Below, piece after piece: positions 55,017 through 64,000 of a stretch of 64,000 nt of DNA. Numbering within the stretch: the stretch's first letter is position 1; every line of letters begins with the position of its first letter. The stretch covers positions 186,001-250,000 of the forward strand of contig NZ_CP054490.1 in assembly GCF_013342985.1 (NCBI RefSeq), read 5' to 3'. A model generated the notes under the pieces. It worked only from the letters and a program-made list of their open reading frames with translations, ran no database searches and had not been told where the DNA came from. This DNA is from Candidatus Ruthia endofausta (GTDB lineage Bacteria; Pseudomonadota; Gammaproteobacteria; PS1; Pseudothioglobaceae). The translations under genes were made by a program, and so were the position numbers.

Positions 55017-55592
55017 ATGGATGACACACTAGCCATTGGTAGAATTCTTATTATTGATGATGAAAATATTAATGCAGAAACGATGATGGATACACTGGAA
55101 GATGTTAATTACTATGTAGTTCTTGCAGTTAATGCCAACCAAGCCAAAACCATTATAAAAGATCAAATTTTTGACTTGGTTATGATGGATGTTTGGATGC
55201 CTGGACAGGATGGTATGTCGTTGTTAGAAGAATGGACTCAGGCTGGTTTTTCTACACCGATTGTGATGATGTCTGGTCATGCAGAACATCAAGATGTAGT
55301 CAGAGCAATTAAACTAGGTGCGGTTGATTTTTTGAAAAAACCACTGCATGATATTTTGCCATTGGTGCGTAAGACTCTATCGGAGCAAGTACTAGAGAAA
55401 TCTGGATACACTATTAGTGGTATTGAATTTAATGCACCACTTAAAGAGGCGAGAAATATTTTTGAGGTACAATATTTCAATCACCACTTACAAGAGAACA
55501 ACCATAATATTGCCAAAGTTGCAACACTTGCAGGATTAGAAAGAACCACTTTATATCGTAAGTTAAAAGATTTAGGTATTGATAAAAAATAA
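55017..55592 (+). CDS. ntrX: NtrX-like response regulator lacking the AAA+ domain
   Basis: 191 residues. Receiver domain (about 9-125) with the acidic pair DDE, phospho-Asp in MMDVWMPGQDG near 62, the Thr/Ser in MMSGHAE and Lys in FLKKPL. It then goes, after a short linker, straight into NAPLKEARNIFEVQYF and the Fis-type helix-turn-helix HNIAKVATLAGLERTTLYRK. In standard NtrX a 240-residue sigma-54-activating AAA+ module stands between; here it is missing without a frame break. The protein can only act as a DNA-binding switch, not as a sigma-54 activator. Twelve bases after ntrY, seven before trkA. Confidence 0.88.
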   Translation: MDDTLAIGRILIIDDENINAETMMDTLEDVNYYVVLAVNANQAKTIIKDQIFDLVMMDVWMPGQDGMSLLEEWTQAGFSTPIVMMSGHAEHQDVVRAIKLGAVDFLKKPLHDILPLVRKTLSEQVLEKSGYTISGIEFNAPLKEARNIFEVQYFNHHLQENNHNIAKVATLAGLERTTLYRKLKDLGIDKK

Positions 55593-55598
55593 AATAGT

Positions 55599-56972
55599 AT
55601 GAAAATCTTAATTTTAGGTGCAGGACAAGTTGGTGCAACATTAGCCAAATATTTAGGCTCAGATAATGATAATGACATTACCATTATTGATAAAGATGAG
55701 TCTAATTTATCAAACCTACAACGTCATTTAGACGTTAAAACCGTGTGTGGTCATGCTTCATATCCTAATGTTCTAGAGGAGGCAGATATTAAGAACATGG
55801 ACATGGTCATTGCGGTAACGCGCTCAGATGAAGGCAATATGTTGGCTTGCCAGATGGCACACACTTTGTATCAAGTAGAGAAAAAAGTAGCGCGTATACG
55901 CACCGCTGAGTATTTGCATAGAAAGGAGTTATTTTCACCTAATGCCATTCCAATTGATTTTATTATTACACCTGAAGAATTGGTGACTAATTATATTAAA
56001 CGTGTGGTTGAAGAGCCAGGTGCTGAGCAGGTGTTTGAATTTGAAAATGGGCTGGTTCAATTGGTAGAAACTAGAGCTTATGCAGGCACACCAATTGTAG
56101 GGCATCCTATTAAAGATTTACACGAACATTTGCCAAAAACACGGGTGCGCATTGTTAGTTTGTATCGCAATGGTAAGGCTATTCCTGCATCAGGAGAAAC
56201 AGTTATTCGTGATGGCGATCGGGTTTATTTCATGACCAAAAAGGCTAGTATTTCTAAAGTGATAAAGCAATTTAGGCGTGAAGATAAAGCTTATAGAAAT
56301 ATTATTATTGCGGGCGGTGGACGTATTGGTCTTAATTTGGCAAAGTTCTTAGAAAGGGATCATCATGTTCGTATTGTTGAGGTGAATAAAGAGCGTGTTA
56401 GTAAGATTGCTGATGAGCTTAATAATACATTAGTACTTTTAGGCAATGCTTCTGACGAGGAATTATTATTAGAAGAGGGTATTGAAAGTACAGATTTATT
56501 TTTAGCCCTAACGGATTCTGATGAAATTAATGTTATCGTTTCAATTTTAGCCAAACGCTTAGGCGCACATAAGACGATTGCTTTGGTTAAGCGCAATGTC
56601 TATGAAGATTTAGCCAAGCAAAGTGAAGATGTGGACATGGTTATATCACCTGACCAAATTACAGTGAGTGGTATTTTAGCACATATTCGCAAGGGTGACA
56701 CTATGATGGTGTACTCATTGCGCCAAGGTAAGTCAGAGGCAATTGAGGTTATTGTGCATGGTGATAAACATCATTCAGATGTTGTGGGTAAAACCATTGA
56801 GCAAATCAATTTACCAGATGGTGTGGTCGTAGGTTCAGTCGTTAGAAATCATGAGGTTATTATGGGGTCGCGCACTTTAGTTATCAAGGAAGGAGACCAT
56901 GTGTTGTTGGTATTAACTGATGTGAGTAAAATTCACGAAGTGGAAGAGTTGTTTGAAAGATATTTTGATTAA
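55599..56972 (+). CDS. trkA: Trk K+ uptake regulator TrkA
   Basis: 457 residues. Two tandem RCK halves, each with a NAD(H)-binding Rossmann fold: LILGAGQVGATLAKYLG at residue 3 and IIAGGGRIGLNLAKFLE near 233, each followed by a TrkA_C domain (GTPIVGHPIKDL; GKTIEQINLPDGV). Peripheral gating subunit of the K+ channel TrkH. Seven bases after ntrX and 12 before trkH: one operon. Confidence 0.95.
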   Translation: MKILILGAGQVGATLAKYLGSDNDNDITIIDKDESNLSNLQRHLDVKTVCGHASYPNVLEEADIKNMDMVIAVTRSDEGNMLACQMAHTLYQVEKKVARIRTAEYLHRKELFSPNAIPIDFIITPEELVTNYIKRVVEEPGAEQVFEFENGLVQLVETRAYAGTPIVGHPIKDLHEHLPKTRVRIVSLYRNGKAIPASGETVIRDGDRVYFMTKKASISKVIKQFRREDKAYRNIIIAGGGRIGLNLAKFLERDHHVRIVEVNKERVSKIADELNNTLVLLGNASDEELLLEEGIESTDLFLALTDSDEINVIVSILAKRLGAHKTIALVKRNVYEDLAKQSEDVDMVISPDQITVSGILAHIRKGDTMMVYSLRQGKSEAIEVIVHGDKHHSDVVGKTIEQINLPDGVVVGSVVRNHEVIMGSRTLVIKEGDHVLLVLTDVSKIHEVEELFERYFD

Positions 56973-56984
56973 TGATTATTAAAA

Positions 56985-58433
56985 ATGCAATTTAGTATTG
57001 TTTTTAAAACCATTGGCTTATTGTTAATGGTATTTAGTTTAACGCAATTACCACCCATTGTTGTTGATTTTATTTATGCTCAAAACGAAGCCCCATCTTT
57101 TTTCGCCGCTTTTTCTTTAACATTGTTAAGTGGTTTTGTTTTATGGCTGCCTTTTAGAAAATCAACCAAAGGTTTTAGGATTCGTGAAGGAGTGCTAGTA
57201 GTGGTGAGTTTTTGGCTTGTTTTATCCTTATTTGCGACCACGCCATTTTTATTATCAACCTCTTTGGATATGCCCTTTAGTGATGCATTTTTTGAATCCA
57301 TGTCAGGGCTGACAACCACAGGTGCAACAGTACTTTCTGGGCTAGATGATTTACCTAAAGCACTGTTGTATTATCGTCAGCAACTTCAATGGCTGGGTGG
57401 CATGGGTATTATTGTTTTAGCAGTTGCTATCTTACCCATGTTAGGGGTTGGTGGTATGGAGCTTTACCATGCAGAATCAAGCGGTATTTCTAAAGAAAGA
57501 CTCACGCCAAAGTTAGCTCAAACTGCCAAAGCACTATGGAAAATTTATATTAGCTTGACAGTTGTTTGTGCATTGGGTTACTACCTTGCGGGTATGGATG
57601 GATTTGATGCAATTGGACATAGTTATGCAACGGTTGCTATCGGTGGTTTTTCTACTCATGATGCATCAATTGGCTATTTTAATTCTTATGCAATCGAGTT
57701 AGTGGCAATGGTCTTTATGCTATTGGCAGGTATTAATTTTTCACTACATTTTCTTGTTTGGCGCAAGCGCAATATATTTATTTATTTGAAAGACTCTGAA
57801 TTCAAAACTTATTTGTTAATTTTAAGTACATCAATTTTATTACTATCAAGTTATTTGTTTGATAAAGGCTACTATCAAACTATTAAAGAGGCGATTAGAT
57901 ATGGCGTATTTCAAAGTATTTCTATTATGACCACTACAGGCTTTGTCAGTACAGATTTCTCATTATGGCCATTCGTGCTACCTGTGTTTTTAATTTTTGG
58001 TAGTTTTGTTGGTGCTTGTGCTGGCTCTACGGGTGGCGGTATTAAAGTTGTTAGAATATTATTAATGTTTAAATTAGCCATGAAAGAGATTAAAAAATTT
58101 ATTCATCCTAATGCACAAATCAACATTAAACTTAATCAAAAAAGTGTTCCTGAGAATACCTTGGTGTCAGTTTGGGGGTTTTTCTCTCTATACGTAATCA
58201 CCTTTGTTATGATTATGATTATGTTGATGTTTACTGGTCTTGAGCAAGTGAGTGCGTTTTCAGCAACTGCAGCGTCTATTAATAACTTAGGTCCAGGTTT
58301 GGGTGATGTTGCTGCTAATTATGGCAATATTAGCGATACAGCAAAATGGATTCTAAGTTTTTCAATGTTATTAGGACGACTAGAAATATTAACCTTAATG
58401 GCTTTGTTGCATAAGGCTTTTTGGCGTTTTTAA
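56985..58433 (+). CDS. trkH: Trk K+ transporter subunit TrkH
   Basis: 482 residues. Four M1-P-M2 repeats with filter loops: SGLTTTGATVLSG, ATVAIGGFSTHDAS, SIMTTTGFVSTDFS and ASINNLGPGLGDVA; each has the conserved Gly that replaces the K+-channel GYG. Takes up K+ with H+ or Na+. Pairs with TrkA just upstream. Confidence 0.95.
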   Translation: MQFSIVFKTIGLLLMVFSLTQLPPIVVDFIYAQNEAPSFFAAFSLTLLSGFVLWLPFRKSTKGFRIREGVLVVVSFWLVLSLFATTPFLLSTSLDMPFSDAFFESMSGLTTTGATVLSGLDDLPKALLYYRQQLQWLGGMGIIVLAVAILPMLGVGGMELYHAESSGISKERLTPKLAQTAKALWKIYISLTVVCALGYYLAGMDGFDAIGHSYATVAIGGFSTHDASIGYFNSYAIELVAMVFMLLAGINFSLHFLVWRKRNIFIYLKDSEFKTYLLILSTSILLLSSYLFDKGYYQTIKEAIRYGVFQSISIMTTTGFVSTDFSLWPFVLPVFLIFGSFVGACAGSTGGGIKVVRILLMFKLAMKEIKKFIHPNAQINIKLNQKSVPENTLVSVWGFFSLYVITFVMIMIMLMFTGLEQVSAFSATAASINNLGPGLGDVAANYGNISDTAKWILSFSMLLGRLEILTLMALLHKAFWRF

Positions 58434-58447
58434 ACACACTGTAAAGG

Positions 58448-60502
58448 TTACTCTACTATAATATTGTAGTTTGGTAAGGCGTTTAGTAGTTGTTTGCCAT
58501 AAAATTTAGAAACCAAGCGATTGTCAAAAATGGTGATTTTTCCTGTATCAGTTTCTGTGCGAATCAAGCGACCACAAGCTTGAATGAGTTTAAGTGATGC
58601 ATCGGGTAGAGATATTTCCATAAAAGGATTTCTATTTTGTGATTTAAGATAAGTAGCTAATGTTTTATCAATGGGTGAAGTAGGTACACTAAAACGCAAT
58701 TTGGCAATGACAACATGGGTAAGGTTATCACCTTTTAAATCCACTCCTTCAGCAAAACTATCCAGCCCAAAAATAACACTGCCCTTGCCTTGTTTGCGCA
58801 AACCAATGTGTTTTTCTAAAATATGCTTTTTGGAATATTCGCTTTGAACAAATAAAGTACAATCTAGCTTTTTTTCTACCAAATCTACCACTATTTGCAT
58901 TTGTTTATTAGAGGCAAATAGTACCAATGAACCTTCATTGCTATCAAGCCGTTTAAGTAGTTGTGATGCTACTTCTTGTGTGTGCTCATACACTTGAGCT
59001 GGACTGGCTTTAAGTTTGGCAATGATGAAATCTACTTGGTTAAACACAAAGGGTGAGGGTAGGCATAAATATTGGTTTTCATCTTTTAGTAGTCCTAATT
59101 GTTTGTTTAAGCGCTCAAAACTACCGAGTGATGTTAGCGTGGCTGAAGTAAGAATGGCACCTGAAATTTTTGACCAAATAAGCTGGTCTAGATTTTTTGA
59201 AACATCGGTTTGCGCGCTATTAAGCAAGTAGCTGGTTTTTTTATTTGCGAGTGTACTTTTTTCGACCCAGCGTGAATATGGCGCTTTATTTGGCTCATCT
59301 TTTTGCAAGAAAGATGAAAACAAAGTAATAATACTAAGTAAATGCTGTTCACATTCAGCAGCTGCATTACTAATAGAATCACTGATGCTTTTGTCTATGA
59401 TTGTTATTTTTAAATAGTTGCTCCAAGATTCTTTTAAAAGTGTGAACTTGGTTTGAACAGTGCCAATAAGTGTTAGAATATTTTCACTTATCTGTTTGAT
59501 AGATTCATCAACAACACCCTGGCTAAACAAATAAATATTGTTATTAAATCCTAGTTGTTTTAACAGTCGAATTAAATCAGTCAGATAATCATCAATTTGT
59601 TTGATGTTAATATTAGGCACATCTTGTTTGCTAATTTTGCATAATTGCTCACTAACTGCTTTGGTTTGTCTAACGCTGGTTTTGATAAACTCAGTGCTAG
59701 TGGTTAATGAAAAGCACAACAATGCCTTTGAATTTAAGTGGTGCGCTTCATCAAAGATAAAGATTGATTCGCTAACATCAGGTAGCATAGTATTTCCTGT
59801 GCTAAGGTCAGCCAAAACCAAATCATGATTAGCGATAATGACATCTGCTTTGGTAATTTGCCGTCTGGCTTTAAAAAAAGCGCAGTCTTGATAAAACTCA
59901 CAGCTTTTTGTTGTGCAAGTAAAACGATTGCAAGCTATTTTTTGCCAAATAGAATGATCTGGCGCGTGCATCAAATCATCGATTTCTCCATTCCATTTCT
60001 TAGTTGAGTAATCATTTAGCATCTCACTGAGTTGTTCTAATTGATATTTTTCTGGTGGATTGTCAAATAGTGACATTGATTTAAATAAAGAATTATCACT
60101 CGTGTTATCTTCACACACGTTAATTAAATTACGAACACAAACGTAACGCGAACGCCCCTTAACCAAGGCATACTCAAAATCAACGCAACAATATTTTTGT
60201 GCTTGTGGCATGTCTTTAAAAAGTAATTGTTCTTGCAAGGCAACATTAGCACTAGAGATAATCAGTTTTTTTTTGTTGGCTTTAACGATAGGAATACTGC
60301 CAAGTAAGTAAGCAAACGTTTTCCCTGTACCTGTGGGCGCTTCAACACATAGAATATTGTTGCCTTTGTATTCTCCTGATAAAGTTTTAGAGATTTCAGC
60401 AATCATTTTGTTTTGTGCTTGGCGTACTTTAAAGCCATCCATGTCTTTTTTTAAGCTCATAAATGATTGGCGGATTTGAGCTTTTAACTTATTTGAAAGC
60501 AT
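58448..60502 (-). CDS. DinG/YoaA-type Fe-S helicase
   Basis: 684 residues, XPD-like superfamily 2 DNA helicase. Walker A VEAPTGTGKTFAYLLGS near 50; the Fe-S ligands Cys in YVCVRNLINVC and CTTKSCEFYQDCAFF; the DEAH box FIFDEAHHLNSKA near 248; and motif VI QACGRLIRTETDTG near the end. The size lies between E. coli DinG and YoaA, so the exact orthologue is unsure. Helps unwind R-loops and forks. Convergent with trkH with 14 bases between. Confidence 0.88.
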   Translation of the reverse strand: MLSNKLKAQIRQSFMSLKKDMDGFKVRQAQNKMIAEISKTLSGEYKGNNILCVEAPTGTGKTFAYLLGSIPIVKANKKKLIISSANVALQEQLLFKDMPQAQKYCCVDFEYALVKGRSRYVCVRNLINVCEDNTSDNSLFKSMSLFDNPPEKYQLEQLSEMLNDYSTKKWNGEIDDLMHAPDHSIWQKIACNRFTCTTKSCEFYQDCAFFKARRQITKADVIIANHDLVLADLSTGNTMLPDVSESIFIFDEAHHLNSKALLCFSLTTSTEFIKTSVRQTKAVSEQLCKISKQDVPNINIKQIDDYLTDLIRLLKQLGFNNNIYLFSQGVVDESIKQISENILTLIGTVQTKFTLLKESWSNYLKITIIDKSISDSISNAAAECEQHLLSIITLFSSFLQKDEPNKAPYSRWVEKSTLANKKTSYLLNSAQTDVSKNLDQLIWSKISGAILTSATLTSLGSFERLNKQLGLLKDENQYLCLPSPFVFNQVDFIIAKLKASPAQVYEHTQEVASQLLKRLDSNEGSLVLFASNKQMQIVVDLVEKKLDCTLFVQSEYSKKHILEKHIGLRKQGKGSVIFGLDSFAEGVDLKGDNLTHVVIAKLRFSVPTSPIDKTLATYLKSQNRNPFMEISLPDASLKLIQACGRLIRTETDTGKITIFDNRLVSKFYGKQLLNALPNYNIIVE

Positions 60503-60506
60503 GATT

Positions 60507-61478
60507 TTATGACTGGCGTTGTAAGGAAAGATTGCACAATAAAATCAATGCGTCTTTATAATCTGAGTCAGGTATCAGCTTGAGCGATTGCTTGGCAAGT
60601 TGGGTTGATTTGTGTGCTTGATTGCGAGTATAGTTAAAGGCTTTGACAGATTGTAGAATTTTAATCACTTGTGCTATTTTGGAATTATCTGCTTGGTTAA
60701 TAGAGTCTTCTAAAAGTTTCCTATCATCACCGAAAGTATGGGAAAGTGCATAAATCATAGGTAATGTGGCTTTCCCCTCACTTAAATCATCACCCACTTC
60801 CTTACCTATGATTTTTGCATTTGACTCATAATCAAGCACATCGTCCATAATCTGGAAAGCGTTACCAAGATGTAAGCCATAGTCTTTTAATGCAGATTCT
60901 TGGGCTTTATCAACACCTGATAGTAGCCCCCCAATTTGAGTAGCTGCCTGGAATAAACATGCCGTTTTTCGCTCAATCACTGCGTAATATTCAGCTTCAG
61001 TCAACTCAGTATTTTGGCAATTTAATAATTGTAATACTTCACCTTCAGCAATACTATTAGTGGTTTTAGAAAGAATACGCATAATGGACATTGAATTAGA
61101 CTCAACTATCATTTCAAATGCGCGAGAATACAAAAAATCACCCACTAAAACACTGGGTGCATTGCCCCAAACTTCATTAACGGTGTCTTTTCCTCGGCGC
61201 ATTATAGACTCATCAACAATATCATCATGCAATAAAGTGGCAGTGTGAATTAACTCTATCACTACTGCCATAAGGTAGTGGTATGTACCTTGATATTCAG
61301 TTGCACGCGCACAAAGTAATAACAGCAGTGGACGTAAGCGTTTGCCACCAGCGTGAATAATATGATGACTCATTTGATTAATCAAAGCAACATTTGAACT
61401 TAAACGATTAATGAGTATTTCGTCTGTTCTTTGTAAATCTAATTTTAAGAGGGATTGAATATCGCTTAAACTTTTCAT
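60507..61478 (-). CDS. ispB: Octaprenyl/polyprenyl diphosphate synthase
   Basis: Makes the ubiquinone side chain. 323 residues. The first Asp-rich motif LLHDDIVDESIMRRGKDTVN near residue 83 and the second, FQIMDDVLDYES near 210, are both present. GGKRLRPLL near 44 binds the diphosphate. Normally next to rplU/rpmA on the other side; here flanked by dinG-like and rlmE. Chain length is inferred from family. Confidence 0.93.
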   Translation of the reverse strand: MKSLSDIQSLLKLDLQRTDEILINRLSSNVALINQMSHHIIHAGGKRLRPLLLLLCARATEYQGTYHYLMAVVIELIHTATLLHDDIVDESIMRRGKDTVNEVWGNAPSVLVGDFLYSRAFEMIVESNSMSIMRILSKTTNSIAEGEVLQLLNCQNTELTEAEYYAVIERKTACLFQAATQIGGLLSGVDKAQESALKDYGLHLGNAFQIMDDVLDYESNAKIIGKEVGDDLSEGKATLPMIYALSHTFGDDRKLLEDSINQADNSKIAQVIKILQSVKAFNYTRNQAHKSTQLAKQSLKLIPDSDYKDALILLCNLSLQRQS

Positions 61479-61537
61479 GGCAGTTATTTTACACGTGAGT
61501 GGTATGGGTTATTAAAAAAACCAATACTTGTATCACC

Positions 61538-62161
61538 TCAGATTGGATTTAATTTATTTGCAAGCAAATACACCTCTTTAGACCTTGCTCTTGAGGCTTT
61601 TGGTTTTCGGATGGTAACAGAAGAAAAAGAAGATCGACACGACTTAACGAACTCGTCAAACCCATCTCCTTGAAAGACTTTGACAAAGAAATAGCCTGAA
61701 GGTGTTAAGGTTTTAATTGCCATATCCAGTGCCAGTTCACATAAATACATAGATTTAGGGATGTCAACTGAGAGTTGGCCGCTCATATTAGGTGCCATAT
61801 CGCTTAAAACAACATCAATTTTTTTACTCATAGTGATATCTAAAAGCGCTTTATAAACACTATCTTTAGTGAAGTCACCACGTAAAAAATCAACCCCATC
61901 AATGGGCTTTATATCCAATATATCACTAGCAATAACTTGACCAGATTTGCCCACAGTTTTTATTGCCACTTGGCTCCAGCCACCAGGGGCAGCACCGAGA
62001 TCAAACACTTTATCCCCCGATTTGATAAATTTATCTTTGTCAATCATTTCTATAAGTTTGTAAACGGCGCGAGAACGATAGCCTGCCTTTTGTGCCTTTT
62101 TAACAAACCCATCGCTTAGATGTTCACTCATCCAACGCCCTGAACTGCCCTTTTTTGCCAT
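61538..62161 (-). CDS. rlmE: 23S rRNA (uridine-2552-2'-O)-methyltransferase
   Basis: 207 residues from ATG at 62159-62161, the family start [20 protein letters not shown]. The open frame runs upstream into typA but those codons are not used. KDKE tetrad and SAM motif: [11 protein letters not shown] (K), [25 protein letters not shown] (D) and [14 protein letters not shown] (K). Heat-shock-induced in E. coli with ftsH, which is not adjacent here. Confidence 0.93.
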   Translation of the reverse strand: MAKKGSSGRWMSEHLSDGFVKKAQKAGYRSRAVYKLIEMIDKDKFIKSGDKVFDLGAAPGGWSQVAIKTVGKSGQVIASDILDIKPIDGVDFLRGDFTKDSVYKALLDITMSKKIDVVLSDMAPNMSGQLSVDIPKSMYLCELALDMAIKTLTPSGYFFVKVFQGDGFDEFVKSCRSSFSSVTIRKPKASRARSKEVYLLANKLNPI

Positions 62162-62231
62162 ATCAATAATTCCTAATATTGGAGGGTATTTTACGGGATA
62201 ATGATGTTTTTTTTGCATTGACCTATCCTGC

Positions 62232-64000
62232 ATGAACACTAAATTAAGAAACATTGCCATTATTGCCCACGTTGACCACGGTAAGACAACTTTGGTTGAT
62301 AAATTGCTTGAACAATCGCAAACGTTTGATGAGCGCTTTGAATCAACTGATCGAATGATGGATTCAAATGATCTTGAGAAGGAGCGTGGCATTACTATTT
62401 CTAGTAAAAATACTGCGATTAAATGGCATGATTATCATATCAATATTGTAGACACGCCAGGCCATGCTGATTTTGGTGGTGAAGTAGAGCGTGTACTGTC
62501 TATGGTTGATAGTGTGCTTTTGCTTGTAGATGCACAAGAAGGCCCAATGCCACAAACACGCTTTGTAACGAAAAAAGCCTTTGACCAGGGCTTAAACCCA
62601 ATTGTAGTGATTAATAAAATTGACAAAGATGCAGCACGCCCCGATTGGGTAATTGACCAAATGTTTGATTTATTTGACCAACTGGGTGCAACTGACGAGC
62701 AATTAGATTTCCCAATTATTTACGCTTCAAGTATTAATGGCTATGCCTCATTAGAAGATGATGTACGTTCAGGTGATATGACACCCATGTTTGAAACCAT
62801 TATAAAACACGTTAAAGCGCCGGAAGTTGATATTGATGCGCCTTTACAAATGCAAGTCACTGCACTTGATTATTCCTCATTTATTGGGGCAATTGCTATT
62901 GGTCGCATTACACGTGGTACAATTAAGAAAAATATGCAAGTTGTGGTGATTGACACACAAGCCAATGAACGCAAAGCTAAAATTGCAAACCTTCAAAGTT
63001 TTCTTGGTTTAGAAAAGATTGATACAGACAGTGCACAAGCAGGTAATATTATTGCCATTACTGGCATCGAAGGTATTTCAATTTCAGATACAATTTGCGA
63101 TCCTGGGGTCATTGAGGCGTTGCCGCTTTTGCGTGTAGACGAGCCAACCGTTTCTATGGCATTTCGCGTGAATGACTCCCCATTTGCTGGGCAAGATGGT
63201 AAGTTTATCACCTCACGAAATATTCGTGACCGCTTAGATAAAGAACTCATTTACAATGTTGCACTTCGGGTTGAAAACACAACCGATCCATCTGAATTTA
63301 TTGTTTCAGGTCGTGGTGAATTACATCTGTCAATTTTAATTGAAACCATGCGCAGAGAGGGCTTTGAGTTGGCAGTAGGGCGTCCACAAGTCATCTTAAG
63401 AGAAATTGATGGTGTGATTTGCGAGCCATTTGAAGATTTAAGTGTTGATGTAGAGACTCAACATCAAGGCACTGTGATGGAAAAGTTAGGCGAACGTAAG
63501 GCTGAGCTAACTAAGATAATGCCAGATGGTAATGGCAGAGTAAAGCTGGGCTTTAATATTCCTGCACGTGGTTTGATTGGCTTTAGAACAGAATTTTTAA
63601 CAGTAACGACAGGCACAGGCCTGATGAATTCAACCTTTGATGCTTATAAACCTCAAAAACAAGGGAAAATTGGTCAGCGTTCTAATGGCTCTTTGATTTC
63701 AATGAACCAAGGGCAAGCAGTTGCTTATGCCATTTTTAACTTACAAAAAAGTGGTAAATTTTTTGTAAAGCACAACACCGATATTTACGAAGGCATGGTA
63801 GTTGGCATTCATACACGTGATAAAGATTTAGTGATTAATGTTATAAAGGGTAAGCAATTGACCAATGTACGTGCATCAGGTACTGACGAAGCTGTATCAC
63901 TAACACCTACCATTAAGCTTGATTTAGAACAAGCGTTAGAATTTATTGATGATAATGAATTGGTAGAAGTAACGCCCCATAATATCCGTATTCGCAAGCG
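62232..64000 (+). CDS. typA: Ribosome-associated GTPase TypA/BipA, cut by right window edge
   Basis: ATG at 62232 opens [20 protein letters not shown] with the G1 loop; G2 around ERGITI, G3 [15 protein letters not shown] and G4 [10 protein letters not shown] follow. The C-terminal region includes [16 protein letters not shown] and [13 protein letters not shown], specific to TypA. The last visible codons ([10 protein letters not shown]) are near the family end, so only about 15-20 residues are missing beyond base 64000. Assists 50S assembly at low temperature. Divergent from rlmE across 70 bp. Confidence 0.96.
   Translation, partial: MNTKLRNIAIIAHVDHGKTTLVDKLLEQSQTFDERFESTDRMMDSNDLEKERGITISSKNTAIKWHDYHINIVDTPGHADFGGEVERVLSMVDSVLLLVDAQEGPMPQTRFVTKKAFDQGLNPIVVINKIDKDAARPDWVIDQMFDLFDQLGATDEQLDFPIIYASSINGYASLEDDVRSGDMTPMFETIIKHVKAPEVDIDAPLQMQVTALDYSSFIGAIAIGRITRGTIKKNMQVVVIDTQANERKAKIANLQSFLGLEKIDTDSAQAGNIIAITGIEGISISDTICDPGVIEALPLLRVDEPTVSMAFRVNDSPFAGQDGKFITSRNIRDRLDKELIYNVALRVENTTDPSEFIVSGRGELHLSILIETMRREGFELAVGRPQVILREIDGVICEPFEDLSVDVETQHQGTVMEKLGERKAELTKIMPDGNGRVKLGFNIPARGLIGFRTEFLTVTTGTGLMNSTFDAYKPQKQGKIGQRSNGSLISMNQGQAVAYAIFNLQKSGKFFVKHNTDIYEGMVVGIHTRDKDLVINVIKGKQLTNVRASGTDEAVSLTPTIKLDLEQALEFIDDNELVEVTPHNIRIRK

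Noticed and set aside
62162-62392. N-terminal extension of rlmE to a start at 62392
   Set aside because: Would overlap the divergent typA start and adds 77 residues foreign to the family; ATG at 62161 is the family start.

Overview
The window is AT-rich and densely packed. It carries gammaproteobacterial housekeeping genes (GatCAB, UvrD, EpmB, RlmD, TrkAH, NtrYX, DnaKJ, enolase, NagZ/AmpG) together with many genes caught part-way through decay. Gene content, A/T-biased codon use, a glycolate-salvage cluster suited to a RubisCO user, and the mix of intact essential genes with frameshifted accessory genes point to a sulfur-oxidising symbiont of the SUP05 / Ruthia / Vesicomyosocius / Thioglobus group. 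That placement is inference from gene content; no rRNA lies in the window.

Layout. 1-3.7 kb: release factor 3 (cut by the window edge), a dCMP-deaminase-family gene, mraY, a periplasmic cyclophilin and a 2[4Fe-4S] ferredoxin. 3.7-4.5 kb: ruins of a nucleotidyltransferase-HEPN gene. 4.7-9.4 kb: a glyoxylate aminotransferase divergent from glcDEF, which together convert glycolate to glyoxylate to glycine; an antitoxin with a truncated toxin lies between them. 9.4-14.2 kb: rlmD, a dead L,D-transpeptidase, a rhodanese, ampG, nagZ and a small unknown gene, nearly all overlapping. 14.2-14.7 kb: a RelBE-type module with a frameshifted toxin and a palindromic operator. 14.7-21.7 kb: uvrD, a small RMF-like gene, epmB, a TlpA-like thioredoxin, arsC-like, GST, rsfS, nadD and an MBL hydrolase. 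21.7-22.1 kb: tRNA-Ala(GGC) and two different tRNA-Glu(TTC). 22.1-26.7 kb: rluD, pgeF pseudogene, an S24-like gene, mutM pseudogene, a PuuD-like membrane protein, a 40-residue ORF and a porin followed by three back-to-back hairpins.

26.7-43.3 kb: ygfZ, nhaD, coaX, trpS, rluB-like, ileS, aroB, a coiled-coil membrane protein, gatCAB, a site-2 protease, proS and psd. 43.3-51.7 kb, almost all on the minus strand: a CorC/HlyC-like CBS protein, eno, dnaJ, dnaK (with a readable sigma-32-type promoter), coaD, rsmD, ppa and rnd. 51.7-52.8 kb: a decayed surface-protein gene. 52.8-64 kb: ntrY, a shortened ntrX lacking the AAA+ domain, trkA, trkH, a dinG-like helicase, ispB, rlmE and typA (cut by the right edge).

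The main biological story is selective erosion. I found lesions in an NTase-HEPN gene, two toxin genes, an L,D-transpeptidase, pgeF, mutM, a FISUMP-like surface gene and one unidentified gene, plus probable in-frame domain loss in glcE and ntrX. Neighbouring translation, cofactor, ion-transport and envelope-core genes are intact. In two toxin-antitoxin modules the antitoxin frame has outlived the toxin. I see no IS element, CRISPR array or prophage, and no convincing new defence system.
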